A stretch of DNA of 35,416 nt, from the NCBI GenBank assembly GCA_001657295.1, contig LYSW01000027.1:1-35416 (forward strand), in the 5' to 3' direction. Shown piece by piece: positions 1-7,397 of the stretch. Under the pieces are notes generated by a model. It saw only the letters and a program-made list of their open reading frames with translations, was not told the origin of the DNA and did no database searches. Position numbers and translations under genes: made by a program. The stretch comes from Oceanicaulis sp. BBD 1991-10 (GTDB lineage Bacteria > Pseudomonadota > Alphaproteobacteria > Caulobacterales > Maricaulaceae). The stretch's first letter is position 1, and each line of letters begins with the position of its first letter.

Positions 1-2
1 GC

Positions 3-461
3 TCGGGCTTTCTAGGAAAGTCGAGCCCGGTCCACCTGTTTTGGGGCAGCCTCGATCTGGCGGTGACGCGCTTCTCGGGCCGCAGCGCGCCTTTGCATCC
101 GGGCGGTTTTCCGGCCCTGCCGGACGAGGTCACCCGGGAAGCCTATTCTCACGAGGTGAGCTCCGCGGGCTTCTGGGCCGGCGGCGGCGGCGTCGATGAA
201 CCGGCCTTTTACGCCTACGCCTATCCGTCTCCGGCCGCCTATAAAGACGCCAAGGTGGGCCCGGCGGCGGCCCATTGGTTCGAGCCGCTGGGCGAATTCG
301 TCCTGCCCTATGAAGCCGTGCGCACGGCGCCGGACCCGGAGGCCGCGCTGCTGGAATTCCTCCAGACGACCTATCAGGCCGCGGCGGATCTGGCGGATTG
401 GGACCGGGATGCGCTGGAATGCCCGCTTGGCGCGCCCCGCGTGCCGCGGCCGTTGGACTGA
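3..461 (+). CDS. DUF5996 family protein, 3' part only
   Basis: An open frame enters from the left edge and stops with TGA at 459-461, so the 5' part of the gene lies outside the window. About 152 codons are visible. The stretch GKSSPVHLFWGSLDLAVTRF at the left edge, followed by FSGR, a FYAYAYP segment and a closing half in which an ALLEFLQTTYQAAADLADWD helix is prominent, matches what I know of DUF5996 proteins, which are about 300 residues long and of unknown biochemical function. No signal peptide or membrane segment is visible in this part. The GTG at 63 is internal and should not be taken as the start, because the reading frame and the family signature continue upstream of it. The next gene converges on it 17 bases away. 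The family assignment rests on motif memory alone. Confidence 0.75.
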   Translation, partial: SGFLGKSSPVHLFWGSLDLAVTRFSGRSAPLHPGGFPALPDEVTREAYSHEVSSAGFWAGGGGVDEPAFYAYAYPSPAAYKDAKVGPAAAHWFEPLGEFVLPYEAVRTAPDPEAALLEFLQTTYQAAADLADWDRDALECPLGAPRVPRPLD

Positions 462-478
462 GATCGGCGTTGCGGCGA

Positions 479-982
479 TCAGGGGCCGTCAGGGTCCGGC
501 TCAGACCGCTGATAGCGGGCTGACATGAATTGCGCCCATCCCGCGTCTCGAAGCTGCCAGTCCGTCACCTCGAGCGCGCCGTCGGGTTCAAGTACATAGC
601 GGGTGCGGCCAAGGACGCCGCCGGCCACGCCCCAATGGGTCGTCAAAGCGCCGTCCTCCCAGCGCGCGGCGAGCGGATGGATCGCGCCTCCGGAATCCGA
701 CCAATAGCCGCTGGGGCGGTCGGGATCGCTGAGATCATAGACGCCGCGCCCTTCAAAGATCATCGCGCCGGTTTCGGCGTTTCGGATCCGGTAATCCACT
801 GTGATGTGGTCCCCATGCAGGCCCGGCCGCCAGTCCAGGCCGCAAACCGCGGGCGAACCCCAGGCGTCGCACTGCGAACGCCAATCGCCCAGCAGGGCGC
901 TTGGCCCGGGGTCCTCCTGGGATTGCGCCGCCCCGCTGATCAGGAGCGCCGCTGCAAGAAATCCTGTCATCTTGACGATCAT
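479..982 (-). CDS. small exported hypothetical protein
   Basis: The predicted protein is 167 aa. The start at 982 is chosen because a GGAGG lies nine bases upstream and because the N-terminus MIVKMTGFLAAALLISGAAQSQ is a good signal peptide, with cleavage likely near residue 22. An open frame continues upstream to 1192 but lies on the 3' half of the SRPBCC gene and has no coding character. The mature part (LLGDWRSQCDAWG, then alternating polar and hydrophobic strands, closing with LEVTDWQLRDAGWAQFMSARYQRS) looks like a small beta-barrel of the lipocalin/DUF1579 kind, with two Cys about 12 residues apart that could form a disulfide. I do not recognise a specific family. It follows the SRPBCC gene by 40 bases and may be co-transcribed from the ArsR promoter. 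Function unknown. Confidence 0.7.
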   Translation of the reverse strand: MIVKMTGFLAAALLISGAAQSQEDPGPSALLGDWRSQCDAWGSPAVCGLDWRPGLHGDHITVDYRIRNAETGAMIFEGRGVYDLSDPDRPSGYWSDSGGAIHPLAARWEDGALTTHWGVAGGVLGRTRYVLEPDGALEVTDWQLRDAGWAQFMSARYQRSEPDPDGP

Positions 983-1022
983 GTTGAGCAGCCTCCATCT
1001 CGAATTCGGGGGGCAGGATAGC

Positions 1023-1553
1023 TTATTTCTCCGCGAACCGCGCCTCGTACTTCGATTCCAGCGGCGTGAAGTGGAGCCAGAAGTCGCGCACCTCGCGCTC
1101 AGACAACACGTCGTCCAGAAGATCCAGATGCGCATGCCAGCCGCCGGCGGCGCTGTTGCGATGGGCGGGTTTGGACAGGCGGTCATGGACAAGGTGCAGG
1201 CGGACCCCGCCGTCCACGGTTTCCAGCCTGATCGTCACGATCGTGCCTTCGCCATCCTCTTCCGGCCAGCGAAAGGCCAGCACGTGAGGCGGCTCATGGC
1301 GCAGGACTTCGCCTTCAAACCGGATGACTTCCTGATCCTTGTGACGGGCCGGCGCCGGGGTGTCGGAGAGGCGGCGATGATCGAAGTCGAAAATGATCTT
1401 GCCGCCGGGCCTCGCTTCAACTTCACCGGCGCACAACCATTTGGCGCGCAAATCTGACTCCGTGAGATAATCCCAGACCCGGTCGATCGAGCCGGGCAGG
1501 GTGCGGACGATCTCCAGCCGCGTCGGGCCGGTTAGCTGTACGTCATCGCTCAT
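1023..1553 (-). CDS. SRPBCC / AHSA1 domain protein
   Basis: A 176-aa protein of the START-like SRPBCC superfamily, AHSA1-type (activator of Hsp90 ATPase homologue 1-like). Visible signs are the opening strand RLEIVRTLPGSIDRVWDYLTE, the LRAKWLCAGEVEARPGGKI loop, the FDFDHRR segment, the central EGEVLRHEPPHVLAFRW strand pair and the C-terminal helix GGWHAHLDLLDDVL. Bacterial members are small-ligand-binding proteins with mostly unknown ligands. The start at 1553 has AAGGAG seven bases upstream, better than the TTG further up. Its start lies inside the last codons of the ArsR gene, an 11-base overlap that implies translational coupling. ArsR plus AHSA1 pairs are common in soil and marine bacteria, where the ArsR protein represses both genes. 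The ligand cannot be read from sequence. Confidence 0.88.
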   Translation of the reverse strand: MSDDVQLTGPTRLEIVRTLPGSIDRVWDYLTESDLRAKWLCAGEVEARPGGKIIFDFDHRRLSDTPAPARHKDQEVIRFEGEVLRHEPPHVLAFRWPEEDGEGTIVTIRLETVDGGVRLHLVHDRLSKPAHRNSAAGGWHAHLDLLDDVLSEREVRDFWLHFTPLESKYEARFAEK

Positions 1554-1890
1554 GGGGCGTCTCCTTTTCATCGGTGTTGATGGCCCGCTCCAAAGCGTCG
1601 AGGCGGTCGGACCAGAAGGCCGCGTATGTGGACAGCCATTGCTCGGCCTCGGCGAGCGGCGCCGCTTTCAACGCACAAATCTGTTCGCGCCCCGATTTCT
1701 CGCGGTCGACCAAGCCTGCGGCCTCGAGCACCTTTACGTGCTTGGCGGCGCCCGCGAGCGTCATCGCGTGCGGGCTCGCCAGCGCGCTGATGGACCGGGG
1801 GCCCTGTTTCAGCTCGGTCAGCATGGCGCGCCGGGTCGGATCGGCCAGGGCGCGAAAGATTTGATCAAGGGCGTGCGAATAATCAACCAT
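1543..1890 (-). CDS. ArsR-family winged-helix transcriptional regulator
   Basis: A 115-aa repressor with the classical opening LDQIFRALADPTRRAMLTEL, a recognition helix in the region SPHAMTLAGAAKHVKVLEAAGLV and the wing DREKSGREQICALK. There are no CxC or His-rich metal sites, so this is a non-metal ArsR like those paired with AHSA1 proteins. Two ATGs are possible, 1929 and 1890. I chose 1890 because the family normally begins a few residues before LDQIF, because a -35/-10 pair lies between the two ATGs, and because three copies of TCAACCA flank the start. There is no Shine-Dalgarno sequence upstream of 1890, and the predicted transcription start falls on or next to the A of the ATG, so the message may be leaderless. 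The gene overlaps the downstream SRPBCC gene by 11 bases. Confidence 0.88.
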   Translation of the reverse strand: MVDYSHALDQIFRALADPTRRAMLTELKQGPRSISALASPHAMTLAGAAKHVKVLEAAGLVDREKSGREQICALKAAPLAEAEQWLSTYAAFWSDRLDALERAINTDEKETPHER

Positions 1891-1935
1891 GTGGTTGAGT
1901 ATGTGGGTCTTGGCCCAAAAGTCAACCAATTAGTT
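1883..1935. promoter_or_regulatory. candidate ArsR operator: three TCAACCA half-sites
   Basis: TCAACCA occurs at 1883-1889 (plus), 1892-1898 (minus) and 1922-1928 (plus). The first two form a hyphenated palindrome over the start codon of the ArsR gene. The third overlaps the -35 hexamer and continues into a second interrupted palindrome, AACCAATTAGTT at 1924-1935. Winged-helix ArsR dimers bind such inverted repeats, so autorepression is the natural reading. It is inferred, not shown. Confidence 0.5.
1898..1925 (-). promoter_or_regulatory. probable sigma-70-type promoter of the arsR operon
   Basis: On the minus strand TTGACT (1925-1920) is followed after 16 bases by CATACT (1903-1898). Transcription would begin near 1891-1890, at the start codon of the ArsR gene. 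The -35 is five of six to consensus and the -10 is fair. The promoter is read from sequence only. Confidence 0.5.
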
Positions 1936-1970
1936 TAGTGTCGGAAAGCGCCGAAGACCGGCGTCGACGC

Positions 1971-1998
1971 TTGCCACCCATCCCCCGACCGGTCTAAC
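1971..1998 (+). promoter_or_regulatory. probable promoter of the fabD operon
   Basis: TTGCCA (1971-1976), 16 bases, then TCTAAC (1993-1998). The predicted start of transcription near 2005 leaves a leader of about 35 bases that contains a strong AGGGAGGA before fabD. The hexamers are moderate, but no better pair is present in the gap between the divergent arsR and fabD genes. Confidence 0.45.
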
Positions 1999-2039
1999 AC
2001 CTCGCGCCAAAACAAGCATTGCAAGGGAGGACGCCGGAT

Positions 2040-2981
2040 ATGGCGCTTGCATTCACCTTTCCCGGTCAGGGCAGCCAGGCTGTCGGCATGGGCCAGGCGC
2101 TGGCCGGGCAGTTTCCCGTCGCGCGCGCGGTCTTTGACGAGGTCGACGAGGCGTTGGGACAAAAGCTGTCCGCGCTGATGGCGGAGGGCCCCGCTGAAGA
2201 GCTGACGCTGACCGAGAACGCCCAGCCGGCCATCATGGCCAACTCCATCGCCGTGATGCGCGTGCTGGAGAGCGAGTTCGGCGTTGACATCACGGCTGCG
2301 CAATTCGTCGCCGGCCACAGCCTGGGCGAGTATTCCGCCCTGTGTGCGGCGGGGTCGCTCCGTCTCGCCCGCACGGCCAAGCTGCTCAAGCTGCGCGGTC
2401 AAGCGATGCAGAAGGCCGTTCCGGCGGGCGAGGGCGCCATGGCCGCTTTGCTCGGCGCCGATCAGGCGCAGGCCGAGGCCGCCGTCGCCGCCGGCGCCGG
2501 GGAAGGCGTGGTGGCGATCGCCAATGATAATGCGCCCGGCCAGATCGTGATCTCCGGCGCCAAGGCCGCCGTCGATGCGGCGCTGGCCGCGGCGAAGGAG
2601 CAGGGCGTGCGCAAGGCGATGGCGCTGCCGGTCTCCGCGCCCTTCCACTGCCCGCTCATGCAACCCGCGGCCGAAGCTATGGCGGAGGCGCTGGCGGATG
2701 CGACCATCGCGGCGCCCAAAGTGCCCGTCGTGACCAATGTGTCTGCGGACGCGGTCAGCGATCCCGACCTCATTCGCGCCCAGCTGGTCGGGCAGGTGAC
2801 CGGCAAGGTGCGCTGGCGCGAAAGCGTGGACTGGATGTACGCCCAGGGCGTCACCCGCTTCGCCGAAGCCGGCGCCAAAGTGCTGGTCACGATGCTCAAG
2901 CGCCATATCCGCGAAGCCGAAGGCGTCGCGCTGACCGATCAGGCGTCGCTGGACGCCTTCGCCGCCTCCTTGAAAGGATAA
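2040..2981 (+). CDS. fabD: malonyl-CoA:ACP transacylase FabD
   Basis: FabD moves malonyl groups from CoA to acyl carrier protein, supplying the extender unit for type II fatty-acid synthesis in the cytoplasm. The 313-aa protein has the usual length. Visible landmarks are FPGQGSQ near residue 7, the nucleophile elbow GHSLGE with Ser94, and the catalytic histidine in APFHCPLM (His203), matching Ser92 and His201 of the E. coli enzyme. The start at 2040 is chosen over the in-frame TTG at 2019 because AGGGAGGA sits eight bases upstream and because the family begins directly with AFTFPGQGSQ. It is the first gene of the fab run, with fabG six bases downstream. The product can be called with high certainty. 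Confidence 0.97.
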   Translation: MALAFTFPGQGSQAVGMGQALAGQFPVARAVFDEVDEALGQKLSALMAEGPAEELTLTENAQPAIMANSIAVMRVLESEFGVDITAAQFVAGHSLGEYSALCAAGSLRLARTAKLLKLRGQAMQKAVPAGEGAMAALLGADQAQAEAAVAAGAGEGVVAIANDNAPGQIVISGAKAAVDAALAAAKEQGVRKAMALPVSAPFHCPLMQPAAEAMAEALADATIAAPKVPVVTNVSADAVSDPDLIRAQLVGQVTGKVRWRESVDWMYAQGVTRFAEAGAKVLVTMLKRHIREAEGVALTDQASLDAFAASLKG

Positions 2982-2987
2982 GCCTTC

Positions 2988-3725
2988 ATGTTCGATCTCA
3001 CTGGAAAGAAAGCCCTCGTCACCGGCGCCACCGGCGGGCTGGGTTCTGAAATCGCCCGGGCGTTGCATGCCGCAGGCGCGCACGTGGCGCTGTCCGGAAC
3101 GCGGGTGGAGAAGCTGGAGGCGCTCGCCGCCGAGCTTGGCGATCGCACGGCGATCACCCCGGCGAACCTGTCCGACGCCGACGCCGTGGATGCGCTGCCC
3201 AAGCAGGCTTCCGAGGCGCTGGAGGGGCTCGACATCCTGATCTCCAATGCGGGCGTGACCCGCGATCAGCTGTTGATGCGGATGAAGGACGAGGACTGGG
3301 ACACCGTCATCAAGGTCAATCTTGAAGCCCATTACCGCCTGTCCAAGGCGGTGCTGCGGGGCATGATGAAGCAGCGCTGGGGCCGCATCGTCGGCATCAC
3401 CTCAGTGGTCGGCGTCACCGGCAATCCCGGCCAGACCAATTACGCCGCCTCCAAGGCCGGCATGATCGGCTTCACCAAGGCGCTCGCCCAGGAGGTCGGC
3501 GCGCGCGGCGTGACCGCCAACTGCGTGGCGCCGGGCTTTATCGAATCGCCGATGACGGATGCGCTCAACGAGGATCAACGCGCAGCGATTCTCGGCCGCA
3601 TTCCCGCCGGCAAGCTTGGGACCGGCGCCGATATCGCAGCGGCGTGCGTTTATCTCGCCAGCGAGGAAGCCGGCTACGTCACCGGCCAGACCTTGCACGT
3701 CAATGGCGGCATGGCGATGATTTGA
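2988..3725 (+). CDS. fabG: 3-oxoacyl-ACP reductase FabG
   Basis: FabG is the NADPH-dependent short-chain dehydrogenase that reduces 3-ketoacyl-ACP in each elongation cycle. The 245-aa length is typical. The Rossmann motif TGATGGLG lies at residues 12-19, followed by an arginine in SGTRVEKL that favours NADPH, the NAG motif near residues 87-89, and the catalytic set Asn111, Ser139, Tyr152 and Lys156 in NYAASKAG. The C-terminus GYVTGQTLHVNGGMAMI is the standard FabG ending. AAAGGA precedes the ATG. Position between fabD and acpP supports the housekeeping FabG rather than another SDR. Confidence 0.97.
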   Translation: MFDLTGKKALVTGATGGLGSEIARALHAAGAHVALSGTRVEKLEALAAELGDRTAITPANLSDADAVDALPKQASEALEGLDILISNAGVTRDQLLMRMKDEDWDTVIKVNLEAHYRLSKAVLRGMMKQRWGRIVGITSVVGVTGNPGQTNYAASKAGMIGFTKALAQEVGARGVTANCVAPGFIESPMTDALNEDQRAAILGRIPAGKLGTGADIAAACVYLASEEAGYVTGQTLHVNGGMAMI

Positions 3726-3905
3726 GCGATTTCGGGCTGCGGACGCGGGCTTGTCAGCATCGGTGGTGCTGGCGTAGCTGAATTTAGCGTGTTATCAGCC
3801 CGCCCATTCCTGAAACGGGGGCGCATGACGCGTTCTCCCCGATCGGGGCAGTCCAGCATTGCGGCGTTCATCCGGACGCCTGCGCATACTTGAAAAGGGT
3901 CCGAC
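3726..3905 (+). other. 180-base gap before acpP, leader and probable promoter region
   Basis: This is the longest gene-free stretch in the window. It contains TTGTCA at 3751-3756 with no good -10 at the right distance, and a weak hairpin (CAGCATC at 3755-3761 with GGTGCTG at 3765-3771, one wobble pair). AT-rich bases follow at 3780-3800. acpP is usually expressed far more strongly than its neighbours, so a separate promoter here is expected, but I cannot place it. No small ORF or RNA gene is evident. Confidence 0.4.
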
Positions 3906-4142
3906 ATGTCCGACGTTTTTGAGGCCGTTAAGAAGATCGTCGTCGAACACCTCGATGTGGAAGAAGATAAGGTCACCGAAAAGGCCTCCTTCATCGACGA
4001 TCTGGGCGCTGACTCCCTCGACAATGTCGAGCTTGTCATGGCGTTCGAGGAAGAATTCGACATCGAGATCCCTGATGACGCCGCCGAGCACATTCAGACG
4101 GTCGGCGATGCGGTGAAATTCATCACCGAGAAAAAAGGCTAA
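3906..4142 (+). CDS. acpP: acyl carrier protein AcpP
   Basis: AcpP carries the growing acyl chain on 4'-phosphopantetheine and is the partner of FabD, FabG and FabF next to it and of lipid A and lipid assembly enzymes. The 78-aa acidic protein shows the DSL motif in [16 protein letters not shown], with Ser37 as the attachment residue, and helix [30 protein letters not shown] a few bases upstream of the ATG is the ribosome site. It lies 180 bases after fabG and 10 bases before fabF. The composition differs from its neighbours only in the AAG/GAA richness normal for a highly expressed acidic protein. Confidence 0.98.
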   Translation: MSDVFEAVKKIVVEHLDVEEDKVTEKASFIDDLGADSLDNVELVMAFEEEFDIEIPDDAAEHIQTVGDAVKFITEKKG

Positions 4143-4152
4143 GGCCGCCTCC

Positions 4153-5442
4153 ATGGCCAAGCGCCGCGTCGTCGTCACCGGGCTGGGGCTCGTAACCCCG
4201 CTCGGCTGCGGAACGGACCATGTCTGGACCCGGCTTCTCGCCGGGCGGTCAGGTCTCGCCCGTATCGAGCATTTCGACGTTTCCGACCTGTCGAGCCAGG
4301 TGGCGGGCATTGTTCCGCGCGTGGACGGCCGCAATAGCGGCGGGCCGGAGGTGGCGGGGTCGTTTGATCCCGACGCGGTGCTGCCTGCGCGCGAGCGCAA
4401 GCGGATCGACGAATTCATCCTCTACGCCATCGCGGCGGCGGATGAAGCGCTCAGCCATTCCGGCTGGCAGGCGGCGGACGAGGCCGCCAAAGAGCGCGCC
4501 GGCGTTCTGATCGGCTCCGGCATCGGCGGTCTGCAAACGATTTACGACGCCTCGGTCACGCTTCATGAGCGCGGCCCGCGCAAGCTGTCGCCCTTCGTCA
4601 TTCCCGCCATGTTGATCAATCTGGCCTCTGGCCAGGTGTCGATCCGGCATGGCCTGAAGGGGCCGAACCACTCGGTCGTGACGGCCTGCTCGACCGGCGC
4701 GCACGCGATCGGGGACGCGGCCAGGCTGATCGCCTATGGCGACGCGGACATGATGGTCGCCGGCGGCGCTGAAAGCGCGATTACACGGCTGGGCTATGGC
4801 GGCTTCGGCGCCGCGCGCGCCTTGTCGACCGGCTTCAACGACAATCCGCAGGCCGCCTCGCGCCCCTGGGACAAAGGCCGCGACGGCTTCGTCATGGGCG
4901 AAGGCGCCGGCGTCGTCATTCTGGAAGAATATGAGGCGGCGAAAGCGCGCGGCGCGACCCTTTACGGAGAAGTCGCCGGCTACGGCCTGTCAGGCGACGC
5001 GTTCCATATCACTTCGCCGGCCGAAGACGGCGATGGCGGATTCCGCTCCATGTCGGCCGCCATCAGCAGCGCGGGCCTGACGCCGGCCGACATCGACTAT
5101 GTCAACGCTCACGGCACCTCGACGCCGAAAGGCGACGAGATCGAGCTGGGCGCCGTCGAGCGCCTGTTCGGCGACAATGCGTCGGATCTGGTCATGAGCT
5201 CCACCAAATCGGCGATCGGCCACCTTCTGGGCGCGGCCGGCGCGGTGGAAGCCATCTTCTCCATCCTGGCCATGCGCGACGGCGTCTGCCCGCCGACGCT
5301 GAATCTGGATGACCCCTCGGTGGAGACGCCGATCAATCTCGCGGCCCACAAGGCGGTTGAAAAGCCGATTGATGCGGTGCTGTCGAACTCCTTCGGATTT
5401 GGCGGAACGAACGCCTCGGTGGTGTTCAAGCGCGCGGGGTAG
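4153..5442 (+). CDS. fabF: beta-ketoacyl-ACP synthase II FabF
   Basis: FabF condenses malonyl-ACP with acyl-ACP and is the elongation synthase that responds to temperature in E. coli. The 429-aa protein has the full thiolase fold: N-terminal RRVVVTGLGLVTPLG, nucleophile Cys179 in VVTACSTGAHAIG, His320 in NAHGTSTPKGD, Lys352 and His357 in STKSAIGHLLGAAG, and the C-terminal NSFGFGGTNASVVF. The Cys-His-His triad identifies a KAS I/II enzyme rather than FabH. Length and the acpP neighbourhood favour FabF over FabB. It is ten bases after acpP and seven before mltG, so one transcript is likely. Confidence 0.96.
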   Translation: MAKRRVVVTGLGLVTPLGCGTDHVWTRLLAGRSGLARIEHFDVSDLSSQVAGIVPRVDGRNSGGPEVAGSFDPDAVLPARERKRIDEFILYAIAAADEALSHSGWQAADEAAKERAGVLIGSGIGGLQTIYDASVTLHERGPRKLSPFVIPAMLINLASGQVSIRHGLKGPNHSVVTACSTGAHAIGDAARLIAYGDADMMVAGGAESAITRLGYGGFGAARALSTGFNDNPQAASRPWDKGRDGFVMGEGAGVVILEEYEAAKARGATLYGEVAGYGLSGDAFHITSPAEDGDGGFRSMSAAISSAGLTPADIDYVNAHGTSTPKGDEIELGAVERLFGDNASDLVMSSTKSAIGHLLGAAGAVEAIFSILAMRDGVCPPTLNLDDPSVETPINLAAHKAVEKPIDAVLSNSFGFGGTNASVVFKRAG

Positions 5443-5449
5443 GGGCTCC

Positions 5450-6502
5450 ATGGCTGAGGCCGATACGGACCCATCCGCACCCAAGAAAACAGGCCTTATC
5501 GGGCGCATTCTCCTCTGGCTCGCGATCGCGCTTGTCGTCACCGTGCTGATTGCGGCCGCGGCGGCCTATGGCGGCTGGGTCTGGCTGAATGATCAATTCG
5601 AAGCCGAAGGCCCGGCCGGCTCCGAAGAAACCGTGCTGTTGCCGCGCGGGTCCGGCCTGATCGCGATCGCGGCTCAGCTGGAGCGCGAAGGTCTGATCGC
5701 GGATGCGCGGATTTTCCGCGTAATGGTCACCATTGATGGCGGCGACCGGTCATTGCGCGCGGGCGAATTCGCCATCCCTGAATCCGCCTCCATGGCGCAG
5801 ATCTACGACATCCTGCGTTCCGGCGAGACCATCCAGCACCCGATCACGGCGGCGGAAGGCCTGACCAGCGCCATGATCGTACGCATTCTGGAAGAAGCGG
5901 ACGTGCTGACCGGCGACATCGCCGAAATCCCCGAAGAAGGCACGCTGCTGCCGGAAACCTTTCTGGTCGATCGCGGAACCGCGCGCCAGGGCCTGCTGGA
6001 CCGGATGGCGAACGCGCAGACCGCGCTGCTGGACGCGTTATGGGCTTCGCGCGCTGACGACCTGCCCTTCCAGACCCGCGAAGAGGCGGTCATTCTCGCC
6101 TCGGTGATCGAAAAGGAGACCGGAGTCGCCGCCGAGCGCCCGCTGGTCGCGTCGGTCTTCGTCAACCGGCTTCGCCGCGGCATGCGCCTGCAGAGCGATC
6201 CGACCATCATCTACGGCCTCACCCAGGGCGAGCCTTTAGGCCGCGGCATTCGCCGATCCGAGCTGGATAATGCGGACAATCCTTACAACACCTACCAGAT
6301 TGACGGCTTGCCGCCGACGCCGATCGCCAATCCGGGCGAAGCCTCGATCCGTGCGGTGCTCAATCCGCCGGACACCGATTATCTCTTCTTCGTGGCGGAC
6401 GGGACGGGGGGGCATGCTTTCTCGGAGACCTATGCCGAGCATAATCGCCATGTTCAAAACTGGCGGCGGATCGAGCGCGAACGCGCCCGGTCGGGAGGCT
6501 AG
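5450..6502 (+). CDS. mltG: endolytic murein transglycosylase MltG (YceG-like)
   Basis: MltG cuts nascent glycan strands in the inner-membrane-proximal periplasm and so sets peptidoglycan chain length. The 350-aa protein has a short cytoplasmic tail, one transmembrane segment at about residues 17-46 (LIGRILLWLAIALVV and onward), then a LysM-like region and the YceG domain. The catalytic glutamate is the first E of ASVIEKETG (Glu221), followed by the typical RLRRGMRLQSDPTIIYG and the NPYNTYQIDGLPPTPIANPG signature. The ATG at 5450 is used. The frame is open further upstream only within fabF. The fabF-mltG order is widely conserved in alphaproteobacteria. Confidence 0.95.
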   Translation: MAEADTDPSAPKKTGLIGRILLWLAIALVVTVLIAAAAAYGGWVWLNDQFEAEGPAGSEETVLLPRGSGLIAIAAQLEREGLIADARIFRVMVTIDGGDRSLRAGEFAIPESASMAQIYDILRSGETIQHPITAAEGLTSAMIVRILEEADVLTGDIAEIPEEGTLLPETFLVDRGTARQGLLDRMANAQTALLDALWASRADDLPFQTREEAVILASVIEKETGVAAERPLVASVFVNRLRRGMRLQSDPTIIYGLTQGEPLGRGIRRSELDNADNPYNTYQIDGLPPTPIANPGEASIRAVLNPPDTDYLFFVADGTGGHAFSETYAEHNRHVQNWRRIERERARSGG

Positions 6503-6505
6503 GCC

Positions 6506-7393
6506 ATGGCGGAGCGCGTCACCGGCATGACCGGCTTCGGCCGGGGCGAGGTCAGCGGCGATTTTGGAACGCTCAGCGTCGAAGCGCGCTCGGTCAACGG
6601 CAAGGGGCTGGACCTGCGCCTGCGCCTGCCGGTCGGATTTGACGCGGTTGAAGCCCAGCTGCGCGATCTTGGCCGCGCCCGCTTCAATCGCGGCTCGATC
6701 ACCGTGACGATCGCCCATGCGCCGCCTGAAAGCGCGGCGGGCGTGCGCATTGACGAGGCCCGCCTGGCGCTGCTCGCCGAACGCGCGCGCAGACTTAGCG
6801 ATGAAAGCTTCGCCGCGCCCGCGACAGCGGGTGAATTGCTGGGCCTGAAAGGGGTCGTCGCCACCGATGAAGTCGGCGCCGACGAAATCAATGTCGAAGC
6901 GCTTCATGCGGCGGCGTTGACGGCCGCCGAGACGGCGTTCGACAGCCTGAGATCCGCGCGCGACGATGAAGGGGCGGCGATGGCGGCGGTGCTGGAGGCG
7001 CACCTGGCCGAGATCGAGACCTTGCACGCGGACGCGGCCGGCAACGCCGAAGCGCTTCCGGCGGCGATCAAAGCGCGCATCCAGGCCAAGTTCGACGAGC
7101 TTCTGCCCGGCGGCCTGGATCCTGAGCGCCTCGAGCAGGAAGCGGCCATGCTGGCGGTCAAGGCGGACATCCGTGAAGAGCTGGACCGGCTGACCGCTCA
7201 TATCGAGCAAGCGCGCGCGCTGCTGGCCGGCGGCAGCCCCTGCGGGCGCAAGCTGGATTTCCTGGCCCAGGAATTCAATCGCGAAGCCAACACCTTGTGC
7301 TCGAAATCGGCCGATCCGGCGCTGACGCGCACCGGGCTGGCGCTGAAGGCGGCCGTCGACCGGCTGCGCGAGCAAATCCAGAACGTGGAGTAA
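6506..7393 (+). CDS. yicC: YicC/YloC family endoribonuclease
   Basis: A 295-aa YicC-like protein. It opens with the family hallmark GMTGFGRGE and EARSVNGKGLDLRLRLP (YicC-like N domain) and closes with the DUF1732 hallmark LAQEFNREANTLCSKS. Work on E. coli YicC and B. subtilis YloC describes these proteins as endoribonucleases that take part in small-RNA turnover. The activity here is assigned by homology only. The central part is a long Ala/Glu-rich helical region at about residues 145-235. Only three bases separate it from mltG and four from gmk, so it is translated from the same message. Adjacency to gmk is seen across many bacteria. Confidence 0.93.
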   Translation: MAERVTGMTGFGRGEVSGDFGTLSVEARSVNGKGLDLRLRLPVGFDAVEAQLRDLGRARFNRGSITVTIAHAPPESAAGVRIDEARLALLAERARRLSDESFAAPATAGELLGLKGVVATDEVGADEINVEALHAAALTAAETAFDSLRSARDDEGAAMAAVLEAHLAEIETLHADAAGNAEALPAAIKARIQAKFDELLPGGLDPERLEQEAAMLAVKADIREELDRLTAHIEQARALLAGGSPCGRKLDFLAQEFNREANTLCSKSADPALTRTGLALKAAVDRLREQIQNVE

Positions 7394-7397
7394 ACCC

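Noticed and set aside
983-1192. Upstream extension of the small exported protein
   Set aside because: The extension lies on the 3' part of the SRPBCC gene. The signal peptide and the ribosome site fit the start at 982.
1935-3332. 465-codon open frame on the minus strand opposite fabD and fabG
   Set aside because: It is antisense to two fully supported genes, lacks a ribosome site and has the His/Arg/Gly-rich composition produced by GC-rich codon bias.
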